Below are positions 27,423 through 35,919 of a stretch of DNA of 64,000 nt, piece after piece (position 1 is the first letter of the stretch; each line of letters begins with the position of its first letter). Under the pieces are notes generated by a model. It saw only the letters and a program-made list of their open reading frames with translations. It was not told where the DNA came from and did no database searches. The stretch is from NCBI RefSeq assembly GCF_019345525.1, contig NZ_JAHKRA010000017.1, positions 1 through 64,000 of the forward strand, written 5' to 3'. Both the position numbers and the translations under genes were made by a program. The stretch is from Flavobacterium sp. NKUCC04_CG. Lineage in GTDB: Bacteria > Bacteroidota > Bacteroidia > Flavobacteriales > Flavobacteriaceae.

Positions 27423-27511
27423 GTCAATCCTTAATTCCGTGGAATCTCAAGTGTTTCCTTGAAAGAGCATTTAAGTAACCCAAGATCATTTTCGTGTTCT
27501 TTTTGTGACTA

Positions 27512-27532
27512 TCGTATATAGTTTATACGATG
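27512..27532. promoter_or_regulatory. Perfect inverted repeat, candidate operator
   Basis: ATCGTATA (27512-27519), five spacer bases, TATACGAT (27525-27532). The arms are a perfect 8-bp match and too AT-rich to be a good terminator. It lies between a Crp/Fnr gene and the gene it may control. Confidence 0.5.
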
Positions 27533-27583
27533 TCCACAGTTTCTAAACCTGTATTTCTTACCATACATCAAGTGTTTTGGCTT

Positions 27584-27607
27584 GTATAGTGACTAATTTT
27601 ACTATAC
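27584..27607. promoter_or_regulatory. Second inverted repeat close to the GNAT-pirin start
   Basis: GTATAGT (27584-27590) and ACTATAC (27601-27607) are perfect 7-bp arms around a 10-base spacer, ending 15 bases before the ATG at 27622. It could be an operator or an mRNA hairpin over the ribosome-binding region. Confidence 0.4.
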
Positions 27608-27621
27608 TAAAAAACAACAAC

Positions 27622-28791
27622 ATGGAATATACTGTAATACACAACAAAACAGACAAACGCTTTGAAATTCACTTAGATGGAAAAGTGGCATTTGAACAAT
27701 ACGAATTGTTTGAAGGCGGGATTGCTTATACCCATACCGAAGTGCCCGATGAATTGGCAGGAAAAGGCATTGCCTCCTATATAGCCAAATACGTATTGGA
27801 TTATGCACAAGAACATCAACTTAAGGTTAAGCCCTACTGTCCTTACATCAATGCGTACATAAACAAACATCCGGAATATCAAAGCAATTCTTTATTTCAC
27901 AACAAAAAAACGATTATGAAAACTAAAAAAATAGAAGCTGTATTAGCACCAGCTCCAGCGCATATGGTTGGAGATGGATTTAGGGTGCACAACTTTATTC
28001 CTTATGGACGAGGCATGAGTATGGAGCGTATGAGCCCCTTTATCATGATGGACTATAATTCTAAATATTATTTCCCACCTACCGATGAATTAAGAGGAGT
28101 TGGTGTACATCCGCATAGAGGTTTTGAAACAGTGACAATTGCCTATAAAGGAAAAGTCGCACACCACGACAGTTCAGGAAATAGCGGTATTATAGGAGAA
28201 GGAGACGTACAATGGATGACCGCAGCATCGGGTATATTACATAAAGAATACCACGAACAACAATTTAGTAAAGAAGGTGGTGATTTTCAGATGGTACAAC
28301 TTTGGGTCAATCTACCCGCAAAGGATAAGATGTCCCAACCAAAATACCAAGGCATCTTAAATAGCGAAATCACCAAACACCAGTTACCGAATAACGGTGG
28401 TATTATTGAGGTTATTGCAGGAGAATACGAAGGAACCGTCGGAGCGGCTTCTACTTTTACTAGCGTGCATTTAATTAATGCGAAACTGAAAAAAGCTGCC
28501 TCAGCGACATTTAGCTTTCCAGCGCATTACAACACAGCGCTCTTAGTCATCGAAGGCAGTATCCGAGTAAATGATTCGGAAAATGTAATGCAGGATCACT
28601 TTCTTTTGTTTGCTAACGAGGGTGAAGAATTTACTATAGAAGCCTCTGAAGACGCTATCGTTTTAATCTTAAGCGGAGAGCCTATTGATGAACCCATCGT
28701 ATCTCATGGACCCTTTGTTATGAATACACAGGAAGAGATTATTCAAGCTTTTAACGATGTCAATATGGGTAAATTCGGTTTCCTAGAATAA
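27622..28791 (+). CDS. GNAT-type acetyltransferase fused to pirin
   Basis: I use the ATG at 27622 because translation from there starts MEYTVIHNKTDKRFEIHLDG, the normal beginning of YidJ-like single-domain GNATs; an earlier TTG would add 15 unlikely residues. Residues 1-95 are the GNAT part (TEVPDELAGKGIASYIAKYV, then CPYINAYINKHPEY). Residues from about 99 are a complete pirin: GRGMSMERMSPFIMMD, GVHPHRGFETVTI, HHDSSGNSGIIGEGDVQWM and HKEYHEQ, giving the metal-binding His-His-His-Glu set of a bicupin. The join falls on a run of seven A (27904-27910). With one A less the GNAT would end in TGA overlapping the pirin ATG at 27916. So this is either a true fusion or a homopolymer slip between two coupled genes. 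Confidence 0.88.
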   Translation: MEYTVIHNKTDKRFEIHLDGKVAFEQYELFEGGIAYTHTEVPDELAGKGIASYIAKYVLDYAQEHQLKVKPYCPYINAYINKHPEYQSNSLFHNKKTIMKTKKIEAVLAPAPAHMVGDGFRVHNFIPYGRGMSMERMSPFIMMDYNSKYYFPPTDELRGVGVHPHRGFETVTIAYKGKVAHHDSSGNSGIIGEGDVQWMTAASGILHKEYHEQQFSKEGGDFQMVQLWVNLPAKDKMSQPKYQGILNSEITKHQLPNNGGIIEVIAGEYEGTVGAASTFTSVHLINAKLKKAASATFSFPAHYNTALLVIEGSIRVNDSENVMQDHFLLFANEGEEFTIEASEDAIVLILSGEPIDEPIVSHGPFVMNTQEEIIQAFNDVNMGKFGFLE

Positions 28792-28831
28792 ATAAAAACG
28801 GCTTTATAAGCTGTTTGGTTTTAACTATAAT

Positions 28832-28870
28832 ATAGCCACTTTGCTACAAAATAAGTAGTTTAGTGGCTAT
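28832..28870 (+). terminator. Hairpin after the pirin gene
   Basis: ATAGCCACT at 28832-28840 pairs with AGTGGCTAT at 28862-28870, with an inner CTAC/GTAG. No T run follows, so termination is uncertain. It lies 40 bases after the stop. Confidence 0.4.
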
Positions 28871-29022
28871 TTGCATTCGTTATCTCTATCGAAATGAATA
28901 CTTTAGTATTAAACCCTTTAATAACTCACTAATAATACTACAGTCCGATTAATAAAATAAAAGGCTAATTTCTATGTATTTTACTAAAAAAATTATAAAT
29001 TAGTGGCTTAAATCATTTTTTT

Positions 29023-29457
29023 ATGAAAAACCACTTATTATTATTCGTTTCAGTTTTAGCATTATTCATTACATCTTGCTCGTCTATGAAAAACACTAAA
29101 AAATCAGCCGATCTTTATGACGCAACTTGGGAACTAGAATATATTTCTGGTCCACGTATTGCATTTGAGGGATTATTTCCCAACAAAAAACCAGTAATTA
29201 AGTTTGATAAAGACTCAAATAGAATTTCTGGGAATTCAGGTTGTAACGGTTACAGCACTTCTTACACCTTAAAAGATCAATCCCTTACTTTTGGAGAACA
29301 TGGAATTAGTACCATGATGCATTGTGAAGGTGGCGGGGAACAAACATTTTTAAAAACCATTATACAGATAGATTCCTATTCTATCGATCAGGATGGTAAA
29401 TTAAACTTAAAAATGAAAGACATCCCAATGATGAGGTTTAAAAAAGTAGACAAATAA
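29023..29457 (+). CDS. META-domain lipoprotein (HslJ-like)
   Basis: The 144-residue product has a lipoprotein signal (LFITSC, Cys19), then a META domain: WELEYISGPRIAF, KPVIKFDKDSNRISGNSGCN with the diagnostic GNSGCNGYS, and STMMHCEGGGEQTFLK. META-domain proteins such as HslJ are small envelope proteins linked to stress or heat-shock, without known enzymatic function. The two cysteines in GNSGCN and MMHCEG are conserved in the family and may form a disulfide. It is a single gene with a strong terminator. Confidence 0.92.
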   Translation: MKNHLLLFVSVLALFITSCSSMKNTKKSADLYDATWELEYISGPRIAFEGLFPNKKPVIKFDKDSNRISGNSGCNGYSTSYTLKDQSLTFGEHGISTMMHCEGGGEQTFLKTIIQIDSYSIDQDGKLNLKMKDIPMMRFKKVDK

Positions 29458-29487
29458 GAACTACAACTTAATTATTGCATAAAAAAC

Positions 29488-29523
29488 TTTAAGGTTACCC
29501 CCATAGTGCGGTAACCTTTTTTA
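29488..29523 (+). terminator. Terminator after the META gene
   Basis: AAGGTTACC (29491-29499) pairs with GGTAACCTT (29510-29518) and is followed by TTTTTATT. Confidence 0.9.
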
Positions 29524-29721
29524 TTGATTTTTAGCTAGAAAATCACGCTTACTGAGAATAATGTACAAATCTTATAAGATTTCAAATTTACGCCACTTTA
29601 GCCTTTGCTATTGTTGTTTAAAATTCGTTAATTGTATGCTTTATAAGCTTTTAAACTGCCATTTCTGTATTGCGTAATTTCCTATTTCCCTTAACTGGAA
29701 TATAAATGTAAATAATTAAAC

Positions 29722-30378
29722 ATGATTAAGAAAATTGATTGGGTACGGTTGGGAACCTTGGTTTTTACCCTAATGTTTATCGGTAGTGCGGTATTTTTTG
29801 AAATTTTTGAATTGGGTACCCTTCCCACTCAAGTATTTGGGGCCTTGCTCGGTGTTGTAATCACAGCAATCATCACCGTATTGCTATTACAAGGCCAGAC
29901 CAAAAGCGAGGAGAAAAGAGAAATACACCTGCTGGTTTTTGAAAAAAAACAAGAGGTTTATTTTGATTTTCTAAATAAGTTTAACCACATTTTACAAAAT
30001 CAAGAGTTTCGCATTCACTTAGACACCAAAAAAACGCAAGAATACAACGATATCAACCTACAAGATTTGCTTTTTGAATTTGGGTATTTACAAATGCATA
30101 CATCGGCAGTGGTATTTGACCAAATACTCGAGCACATGGGGCGTTTACTCGAAGCAAACAATCATTTACAACACAATTCAAATGGGGACACCGCTGCCAT
30201 AAAACAGTATTACAATAGTTTAACCAGAGAATATTTCGCCATCATAGCCTTGCTAAAAACAGAATTATATCCAGAAAAAGACAAAGAGGTTGATTTGCAA
30301 AAAATCAATACCATACTCCAACATTCTATGGATAAAGGTGTCGCTAATTTGAATAAAAAACAGTCGATACCGACTTAA
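29722..30378 (+). CDS. Membrane-anchored protein of unknown function
   Basis: The 218-residue product has two transmembrane helices close to the N-terminus (about 10-27 and 36-56), then a long soluble helical domain (65-210) rich in E, K, Q and aromatic residues (EKKQEVYFDFLNKFNHILQN). The TM-TM-helical layout suits a small inner-membrane scaffold. I recognise no family. It precedes the DUF1003 gene by 170 bases on the same strand, so the two may be co-regulated. Coding quality (no low-complexity AT bias) supports a real gene. Confidence 0.75.
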   Translation: MIKKIDWVRLGTLVFTLMFIGSAVFFEIFELGTLPTQVFGALLGVVITAIITVLLLQGQTKSEEKREIHLLVFEKKQEVYFDFLNKFNHILQNQEFRIHLDTKKTQEYNDINLQDLLFEFGYLQMHTSAVVFDQILEHMGRLLEANNHLQHNSNGDTAAIKQYYNSLTREYFAIIALLKTELYPEKDKEVDLQKINTILQHSMDKGVANLNKKQSIPT

Positions 30379-30549
30379 TAAACCCTTCAACATATTCGAT
30401 TTTAATTTGGCATTACCACTTAGATTTCAATCAACTATAGCGCACTAAAATAAAATCACACAGCTTAAAGAACCGCTAAGTTGTCTTTATAACGAATAGA
30501 GACCAAAAAGACGGAAAACAATATCCCACCCTTCTAAATAAAAACAAAA

Positions 30550-31254
30550 ATGGAAATTAGCCACATCAACAAAAAGGAGATTCCAGCAGGCGAAGAAATA
30601 CAAATCAGAGAAATCAGAGAGGGTATTTTTAATTTACTCAAAAAAGATTTTCCCCATTTGGAAAAACACGATTTCATTACCTTAACCGAGCTTAATCGAT
30701 ACAGACGTCTTTACTTAACTTCTTTAATTACTCAAGAGAAGGGAGAATTGGCTGCGATTGATATTGACGTGATGTCGGCCATTCAAAATAACTCCATATT
30801 GTCTGAAAACATTCAAGAAGAGATAGAAGCCGAACTGACCCTTGGACAAAAACTCGCCGATCATGTAGCTGCTTTTGGCGGGAGTTGGACTTTTATCATT
30901 ACATTCTTTTTATTTATTCTCGTATGGATGTTAGTAAATATTTGGTTTTTAGCTACTAAACCCTTCGACCCCTTTCCGTTTATACTACTCAATTTAATAC
31001 TATCGTGTTTGGCTGCTATTCAAGCGCCAATCATCATGATGAGTCAAAATAGACAAGAACAAAAGGATCGAATTCGAGGAGAACACGACTATAAAATCAA
31101 CCTCAAAGCAGAACTGGAAATCAAACTTCTCAGTGAGAAAATGGATCATATTCTAGTACATCAAAACAAAAAATTACTAGAAATACAAGAAATACAAACC
31201 GACTACTTAGAGGATTTGATGAAGGAGCTTAAGGGATTAAAAAGCGGCAAATAA
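30550..31254 (+). CDS. DUF1003 membrane protein
   Basis: The 234-residue protein contains the DUF1003 core: LGQKLADHVAAFGGSWTFII, a first helix to about 133, the short loop FDPFPFILLNLILSCLAAIQ, and IIMMSQNRQEQKDRIRGEHD followed by a long basic/acidic helix (KINLKAELEIKLLSEKMD). The N-terminal ~95 residues are soluble. The DUF1003 family comprises two-helix inner-membrane proteins of unknown function. It is a convergent neighbour of a GNAT gene and shares a palindrome at its end. Confidence 0.92.
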   Translation: MEISHINKKEIPAGEEIQIREIREGIFNLLKKDFPHLEKHDFITLTELNRYRRLYLTSLITQEKGELAAIDIDVMSAIQNNSILSENIQEEIEAELTLGQKLADHVAAFGGSWTFIITFFLFILVWMLVNIWFLATKPFDPFPFILLNLILSCLAAIQAPIIMMSQNRQEQKDRIRGEHDYKINLKAELEIKLLSEKMDHILVHQNKKLLEIQEIQTDYLEDLMKELKGLKSGK

Positions 31255-31283
31255 AAGATTTATTTTATAGGACATTTGCCGCT
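31243..31283. terminator. Hairpin between DUF1003 and GNAT genes
   Basis: AGCGGCAAAT (31243-31252) pairs with ATTTGCCGCT (31274-31283); the left arm overlaps the last codons of the DUF1003 gene. There is no T run, but its position between convergent ends suits a bidirectional stop. Confidence 0.45.
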
Positions 31284-31299
31284 GGGAGAAAACATTTCT

Positions 31300-31755
31300 T
31301 TATGAGGAGGTGGATAATTTCATACGCAACAACGGATATGCACGACCTTGATCGTCTTTATCCGTTCTTTCATATACTATAAATCCCATTTTTTTATAGA
31401 ATCCAACAGCATCGGTATTCTGTTCATTTACATCTACTCGATCTGCTTCCAATACAGTAATAGCAAAGTCCAACAGGCTTTTACCTAATCCAATACCAAA
31501 GTAATCTGAATCGATAAACAGCATCTCAACTTTTTTACCATCAACGGCTATAAAACCTATAACGACCTGTCCTTGCATCAAACAATACACTTCCAAAGAA
31601 TTAAAATCAAATTGTTCTAAAAAGATTTTTATCTCTTGAAAGTCCTGTGGTTGTAAGAAGTCGTGCGTAGCCAAGACAGCCTTTTCCCAAACCCTTAAAA
31701 TTTGAGTTTTATATACCTCCTGATATTTTTCGATTTCAAAATTCACTTGTGTCAT
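31300..31755 (-). CDS. GNAT N-acetyltransferase (YjaB-like)
   Basis: The 151-residue single-domain GNAT has FIAVDGKKVEMLFIDSDYFG with GIGLGKSLLDFAI (the acetyl-CoA loop, about 92-106), then VDVNEQNTDAVGFYKKMGF, the second family motif. It resembles the YjaB group of small GNATs with unknown acceptor. The gene stands alone and converges with the DUF1003 gene. Confidence 0.9.
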   Translation of the reverse strand: MTQVNFEIEKYQEVYKTQILRVWEKAVLATHDFLQPQDFQEIKIFLEQFDFNSLEVYCLMQGQVVIGFIAVDGKKVEMLFIDSDYFGIGLGKSLLDFAITVLEADRVDVNEQNTDAVGFYKKMGFIVYERTDKDDQGRAYPLLRMKLSTSS

Positions 31756-31811
31756 AAAGCACCTAGGTTTTATTATATAAAGTTATAAAACAATAACCAT
31801 ATAAACACTAT

Positions 31812-32720
31812 TTAAAATTTCCAAGCCACAATTCTACTGATTTTATTTCCTTGCTCCATTTCTATAATTTGCATTTCTGTAGCACCCACTTTATGCAATA
31901 ATCGTTGTATCGATTTTAAGTGATTTTGATCGGAAACCAAAGTGGTAAACCATTTTACTTGAGCACCAAAACGTCTGCTCTCGTAGATATAGTTTGTTAT
32001 AAAAGTCAATTCACCACCTTCACACCAAAGCTCGTTACTTTGTCCTCCAAAATTGGGCGTTGGAGCTACGACAGATTTCTTGCCGAGGTTTTTGATTTTT
32101 CGAGCACTTTGCTTGGCTGCATCTTCCTGAGATTTAAAGAAAGGAGGATTGCATATTACGGCCGTAAACTGTTCTTGTTCTCCGATTATGTTTTCCAATA
32201 TATTTCGCGCATTCGGTTGCAAACGTACACTAACGGTAGATTTTAGATGCGGATTGTTGCTTACTATATTTTCGGCAGATGCTAAAGATTCTTTATTGAT
32301 GTCCGAAGCTACAAAACGCCAACCGTATTCTGCAACACCAATAATCGGATAAATGGCATTGGCACCTACTCCTAAATCCAATATTTTAACGCTATTTCCC
32401 GTTGGTACCACCCCCGCATTATAGGTAGCCAATAAATCGGCAACATAGTGAATGTAATCCGCTCTTCCTGGTATAGGCGGACATAAGTTGTCTTTAGGTA
32501 ATTCCCAATACGTCAATTTATAGTCGCTCATCAACAACGCCTTGTTGAGCAACACCACTGCCTCGGGTTTTGAAAAATCTATAGTATCTACTCCAGAAGG
32601 ATTTTTGATTATAAACGGTATTAATTCTGGAACAACCGCTTTTAAACGGTCAAAATCATATAATTTATTGTGTTTATTTCTAGGGTGTAATTTCTTTTTG
32701 TTTGGACTGCTATCTTTCAT
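31812..32720 (-). CDS. rlmF: 23S rRNA (adenine(1618)-N6)-methyltransferase RlmF
   Basis: RlmF methylates A1618 of 23S rRNA using S-adenosylmethionine. The 302-residue protein starts KKKLHPRNKHNKLYDFDRL, the typical RlmF N-terminus, and carries the SAM loop ILDLGVGANAIYPIIG (about 108-123) and the N6-adenine catalytic motif CNPPFFKS (Asn-Pro-Pro-Phe, about 188-195). GGQSNELWCEGGELTFI is another family signature. Length fits. It is a stand-alone housekeeping gene. Confidence 0.95.
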   Translation of the reverse strand: MKDSSPNKKKLHPRNKHNKLYDFDRLKAVVPELIPFIIKNPSGVDTIDFSKPEAVVLLNKALLMSDYKLTYWELPKDNLCPPIPGRADYIHYVADLLATYNAGVVPTGNSVKILDLGVGANAIYPIIGVAEYGWRFVASDINKESLASAENIVSNNPHLKSTVSVRLQPNARNILENIIGEQEQFTAVICNPPFFKSQEDAAKQSARKIKNLGKKSVVAPTPNFGGQSNELWCEGGELTFITNYIYESRRFGAQVKWFTTLVSDQNHLKSIQRLLHKVGATEMQIIEMEQGNKISRIVAWKF

Positions 32721-33295
32721 CTCCTTTATTTTTTACAAAACTAGAGCTTTTGAACGAAACTAATGGTTTTTAAGTAGGGATTTGTAGCAGTTTTCAACTT
32801 CAGTTACCTTAATGACCTTAGTATCGAAAAACCAAGAGCTAAAAGTGTCCTAAAATTAGAGCAAATATTTTTTTAACTCCGATTTCACACGTATTAGGAA
32901 GAAAACATCAAGTAAGCAGGGTGTTTTCTAATCTCCCACTGTACCTATAAAAATCTACGAAATATTATTTTATCTCAATATGAACTATACAAAACAGTAA
33001 TTATGATAAAAACAATATTATTTAACATGTAATATTCTCAATTGTTCTAAAAATCTCAATCACAACTTTAACACTATAAAAAAACCTACATTAAGCTAGT
33101 TTTATAAAAATTTTATATATTTATATTTCCTAAACGTTACTAAATCATAAAGCCTTCGTAGATTAAAATGACGAGAAACTAAAATCTATCACTACTAACG
33201 ACAACCGATAAATTACCTTCACTTTTATTTATTACGATTAAAAAAATTTAAACGTTAATCACATGCTACTATTGGCATATTTAAAAACCCTTTTT
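32721..33295. other. Intergenic region upstream of the three-module lipoprotein
   Basis: About 570 AT-rich bases. One perfect 8-bp inverted repeat, AGAAAACA (32900-32907) and TGTTTTCT (32922-32929), stands out. Otherwise no gene, riboswitch or clear promoter is seen. Confidence 0.45.
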
Positions 33296-34837
33296 ATGAA
33301 AAAGTTTATTTGTTTATTAAGCCTTATTGTGCTTACAAACGGAGTTTTGTCGTCTTGCAGCAGCGACGACAACAGTAAACCAGCTGTAGACGAAACCATT
33401 CCGGAAACCACCATCGTAAGTTCTAAAGGAACTTATTTAGGTACAGAAACCAATCAAGGTAAATTCAGCATTTTATTAAAATCTAATGATACCGACTTTC
33501 AATTAAACTTTATTTCCGATGCGATAGCGGATAAAGATTTATTGGATGCCACTTTAAAAGGAACTAAATATACGGTTGGCTCAACAGCTGCCTTGTATTC
33601 CATCCAAGCAGACAGTTATTTAAAAAAGGCTGATACTCAATTAAAAATTGTTTCTGGAGATGTAGAAGTAAGCAAAAATGCCGATACTTATACCATTAAA
33701 GGTCTTCTAATTGACGAACAAAACACTTCTCATCAAATCAATTATGTTGGACTGATCGACATCGAACCTATATATGAAATCGAATACGAAATCCAAAACG
33801 GTTGGTATTGGGGTGATGATCAATATGACTATCCAAATATTGGGGAATACATGACGTTCTTCACTCAAGGACAAGCTAATAAATACGGAGAATTGGAAGG
33901 AGATGGATACCATATCTCGCTTTCGTTTTTTGATGTAATGGCTCCAAGACAATGGGAGGGAATAAAAATCCCAAACAAAACATTTAAGGCTTCTTCTAAA
34001 AACGAATTGGGTACCTTCCACGTAGGTACTAAAGAAGAAATTGACAATGGAAATCCAGGTTATACTTTCGCTAAATTCTTACATAACGACAGTTCTAAGG
34101 GAATTGCAAAAGAGTCATTTATCTTGGATGGTACTATTAAAACCATGGACAATGCCAAAGGTCAAGAAATTCGCTTCAATATTGAATTACAAGATGGATC
34201 AAGACATATTGGAAAATATACTGGAAAAGTAAAACAAGGGGACGAATACACCATTTCTACTTTAAAATCTGACAAAACGGTAGGAAATCTAGATCAAGGT
34301 TTTCTAGAATACAAGGGTAAATCACCTGTTCAAGGCAAAGAAAACAACAGATGGGAATTGTATTTGTTAAATGAAAATTTAACGACTTACCCAGAATATT
34401 ACTGGGCTACAGAGGGTTCTGGTGAATATTTAAGAGTAGCTTTATACACCGCTGTTGGTGCTACTGCAGATATCCCTGTAGGTGTATATCCTATTGGTGA
34501 AGAAAAAGCTGGAAATGCAAGTACAGGTGGAGGAACAGAAGTTGGATTGGATTTTGGTACTTGGTATTACGAAATGAAAAATGACGATTATATCAATTCG
34601 GCTCCAACTAGAACAGGTACGGTTACCGTAGCCAAAGAAGGTAATAATTATACTATTAAAGTAGTTGCTGTTGACGATAGAGACAACACCATTACGGCAA
34701 ACTATACAGGTGCTTTGACTTTTGTAAATAATGAAAACAGACCCGCTACAAAAACTAAAGTAGCAAAAGCAACTAAAAAAGACTACGGAAAAGGAAAAAT
34801 TTATAACGGAGCAAAAAACTTCAAAAACAAAAAATAA
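33296..34837 (+). CDS. Three-module lipoprotein of unknown function
   Basis: I choose the ATG at 33296 because it starts MKKFICLLSLIVLTNGVLSS followed by Cys21, a clean lipoprotein signal; the upstream ATG at 33263 would bury it. The 513-residue protein consists of three similar ~150-residue modules, each opening with a strand such as FSILLKS, YHISLSFF or WELYLL and closing with an exposed hairpin (YTIKGLLIDEQNTSHQINYV, EIRFNIELQDGSRHIGKY, YTIKVVAVDDRDNTITANYT). The tail is very lysine-rich. I recognise no family; it looks like a surface or periplasmic binding lipoprotein of the kind common in Bacteroidota. A strong terminator follows. Confidence 0.8.
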   Translation: MKKFICLLSLIVLTNGVLSSCSSDDNSKPAVDETIPETTIVSSKGTYLGTETNQGKFSILLKSNDTDFQLNFISDAIADKDLLDATLKGTKYTVGSTAALYSIQADSYLKKADTQLKIVSGDVEVSKNADTYTIKGLLIDEQNTSHQINYVGLIDIEPIYEIEYEIQNGWYWGDDQYDYPNIGEYMTFFTQGQANKYGELEGDGYHISLSFFDVMAPRQWEGIKIPNKTFKASSKNELGTFHVGTKEEIDNGNPGYTFAKFLHNDSSKGIAKESFILDGTIKTMDNAKGQEIRFNIELQDGSRHIGKYTGKVKQGDEYTISTLKSDKTVGNLDQGFLEYKGKSPVQGKENNRWELYLLNENLTTYPEYYWATEGSGEYLRVALYTAVGATADIPVGVYPIGEEKAGNASTGGGTEVGLDFGTWYYEMKNDDYINSAPTRTGTVTVAKEGNNYTIKVVAVDDRDNTITANYTGALTFVNNENRPATKTKVAKATKKDYGKGKIYNGAKNFKNKK

Positions 34838-34861
34838 GTAATTTCCCGATTCTATATTTAT

Positions 34862-34892
34862 AAAAAAGACGTCTTTAAAGACGTCTTTTTTT
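34862..34892 (+). terminator. Terminator after the three-module lipoprotein
   Basis: AAAAAAGACGTCTTT pairs with AAAGACGTCTTTTTT, a near-perfect palindrome around AAGACGTCTT with a T run on its right. Confidence 0.92.
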
Positions 34893-34950
34893 TATAGCAA
34901 CAACCTATATTTTATAATCTTACTTTTAGATGTTGTAATCATAAAATCAT

Positions 34951-34958
34951 TAATTTTG
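34951..34958 (+). promoter_or_regulatory. -7 element of the thioredoxin lipoprotein gene
   Basis: TAATTTTG fits TAnnTTTG, with a TTG at 34933-34935 (15-base spacer, slightly short). It predicts a leader of about 75 bases before the ATG at 35040. Confidence 0.5.
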
Positions 34959-35039
34959 TCCTGTAAAGCTGTAATTAAGATTCCTTTATTCTTAAGAATC
35001 TAGTTCAGTAATACCATAAACCTATAACTCCCTTTTAAT

Positions 35040-35612
35040 ATGCGAAAAATCCTTATATCTTCTGCACTACTCGTTTCAGTTCTCTTACTGTCAAACTGCA
35101 AAAAAGAAGTGCCGTCGGTTGAACCAACTACAACTGTAGAGGCAGATACTATCATACAAGTAGATACCGTTGCTGCTAAAAAAGCCGTAGAAGCAGAAAA
35201 AGAAACATTGTCCAAACCGTATAACGAACAAGAAGATGCCCAAGCCAGATTGAACGAATTGATAGCAGAGGCTAAAATTCAGGGCAAAAACGTATTTGTA
35301 CAAGCTGGTGGTAATTGGTGTATTTGGTGTTTGCGATTTAATGATTTTGTTCAAAACAATCAAGAATTAAAAAACTTAGTCGATAAAAATTATCTTTATT
35401 ATCACCTAAACTATTCTACTAAGAATAAAAACAAAGCGGTTTTTGACAAATATGCTCCTGATTCTAAAGGATTGGGATATCCATTCTTTTTTGTAATAAA
35501 TGGTGAGGGCGTGGTAACAAATATCTTTGCTTCAGGTGATTTGGAAGCCGGTAAAAGTTATGATGTTGAAAAAGTAAGACAGCTGTTTTTAAGTAACATC
35601 TCTAAAAAATAA
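35040..35612 (+). CDS. Thioredoxin-fold lipoprotein with CIWC motif
   Basis: The 190-residue product has a lipoprotein signal (LLSNC, Cys20), a charged linker rich in V, E, T and A (20-60) and a thioredoxin-like domain (about 75-190) with NWCIWCLRFNDF (Cys94 and Cys97) and a cis-proline loop GLGYPFFFVING. The CxxC spacing is preserved but the CIWC dipeptide is unusual. It resembles the DsbD-gamma/DUF255-like thioredoxins of Bacteroidota and would act in the periplasm, anchored to a membrane. Substrate unknown. The gene stands alone between two terminators. Confidence 0.87.
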   Translation: MRKILISSALLVSVLLLSNCKKEVPSVEPTTTVEADTIIQVDTVAAKKAVEAEKETLSKPYNEQEDAQARLNELIAEAKIQGKNVFVQAGGNWCIWCLRFNDFVQNNQELKNLVDKNYLYYHLNYSTKNKNKAVFDKYAPDSKGLGYPFFFVINGEGVVTNIFASGDLEAGKSYDVEKVRQLFLSNISKK

Positions 35613-35636
35613 CGCCTCATTTAAAACTATATCCTT

Positions 35637-35678
35637 AAAAATAAGAGTGCTTATATACGTATAAGCACTCTTATTTTA
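35637..35678 (+). terminator. Terminator after the thioredoxin lipoprotein
   Basis: ATAAGAGTGCTTAT (35641-35654) pairs with ATAAGCACTCTTAT (35661-35674) and TTTTAT follows. AAAA on the left makes it usable on both strands. Confidence 0.9.
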
Positions 35679-35740
35679 TATACTTTACAGACTACTTTGC
35701 TATACTAACTTTTACATCGATAAATACGTCTAGTATATTA

Positions 35741-35777
35741 TAAAAAGACAGCCGCAAACACAAGTGCTTACGGCTGT
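35741..35777 (-). terminator. Second hairpin downstream of the 1667-residue gene
   Basis: ACAGCCG (35748-35754) and CGGCTGT (35771-35777) form a perfect 7-bp stem. Read on the minus strand it is followed by CTTTTTAT, so it can back up the terminator at 35868-35910. Confidence 0.55.
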
Positions 35778-35867
35778 AGTAATTAGTAATTGATGGAATT
35801 TCACAACTAAAGTACGCATCGAAATAGTGCCTTTTATAACACCTTTTCGCACAAAGTTGCTAAAGCG

Positions 35868-35910
35868 AAATAAAACGGCACTGAAATCAATTTTTCAGCA
35901 CCGTTTATTT
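35868..35910 (-). terminator. Terminator of the 1667-residue T9SS gene
   Basis: A long stem formed by AAATAAAACGG-C-ACTGAAA on one side and TTTCAG-C-ACCGTTTATTT on the other, immediately after the gene's stop. Minus-strand reading ends in TTTTATTTCGC. Confidence 0.8.
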
Positions 35911-35919
35911 GATTAAAGC

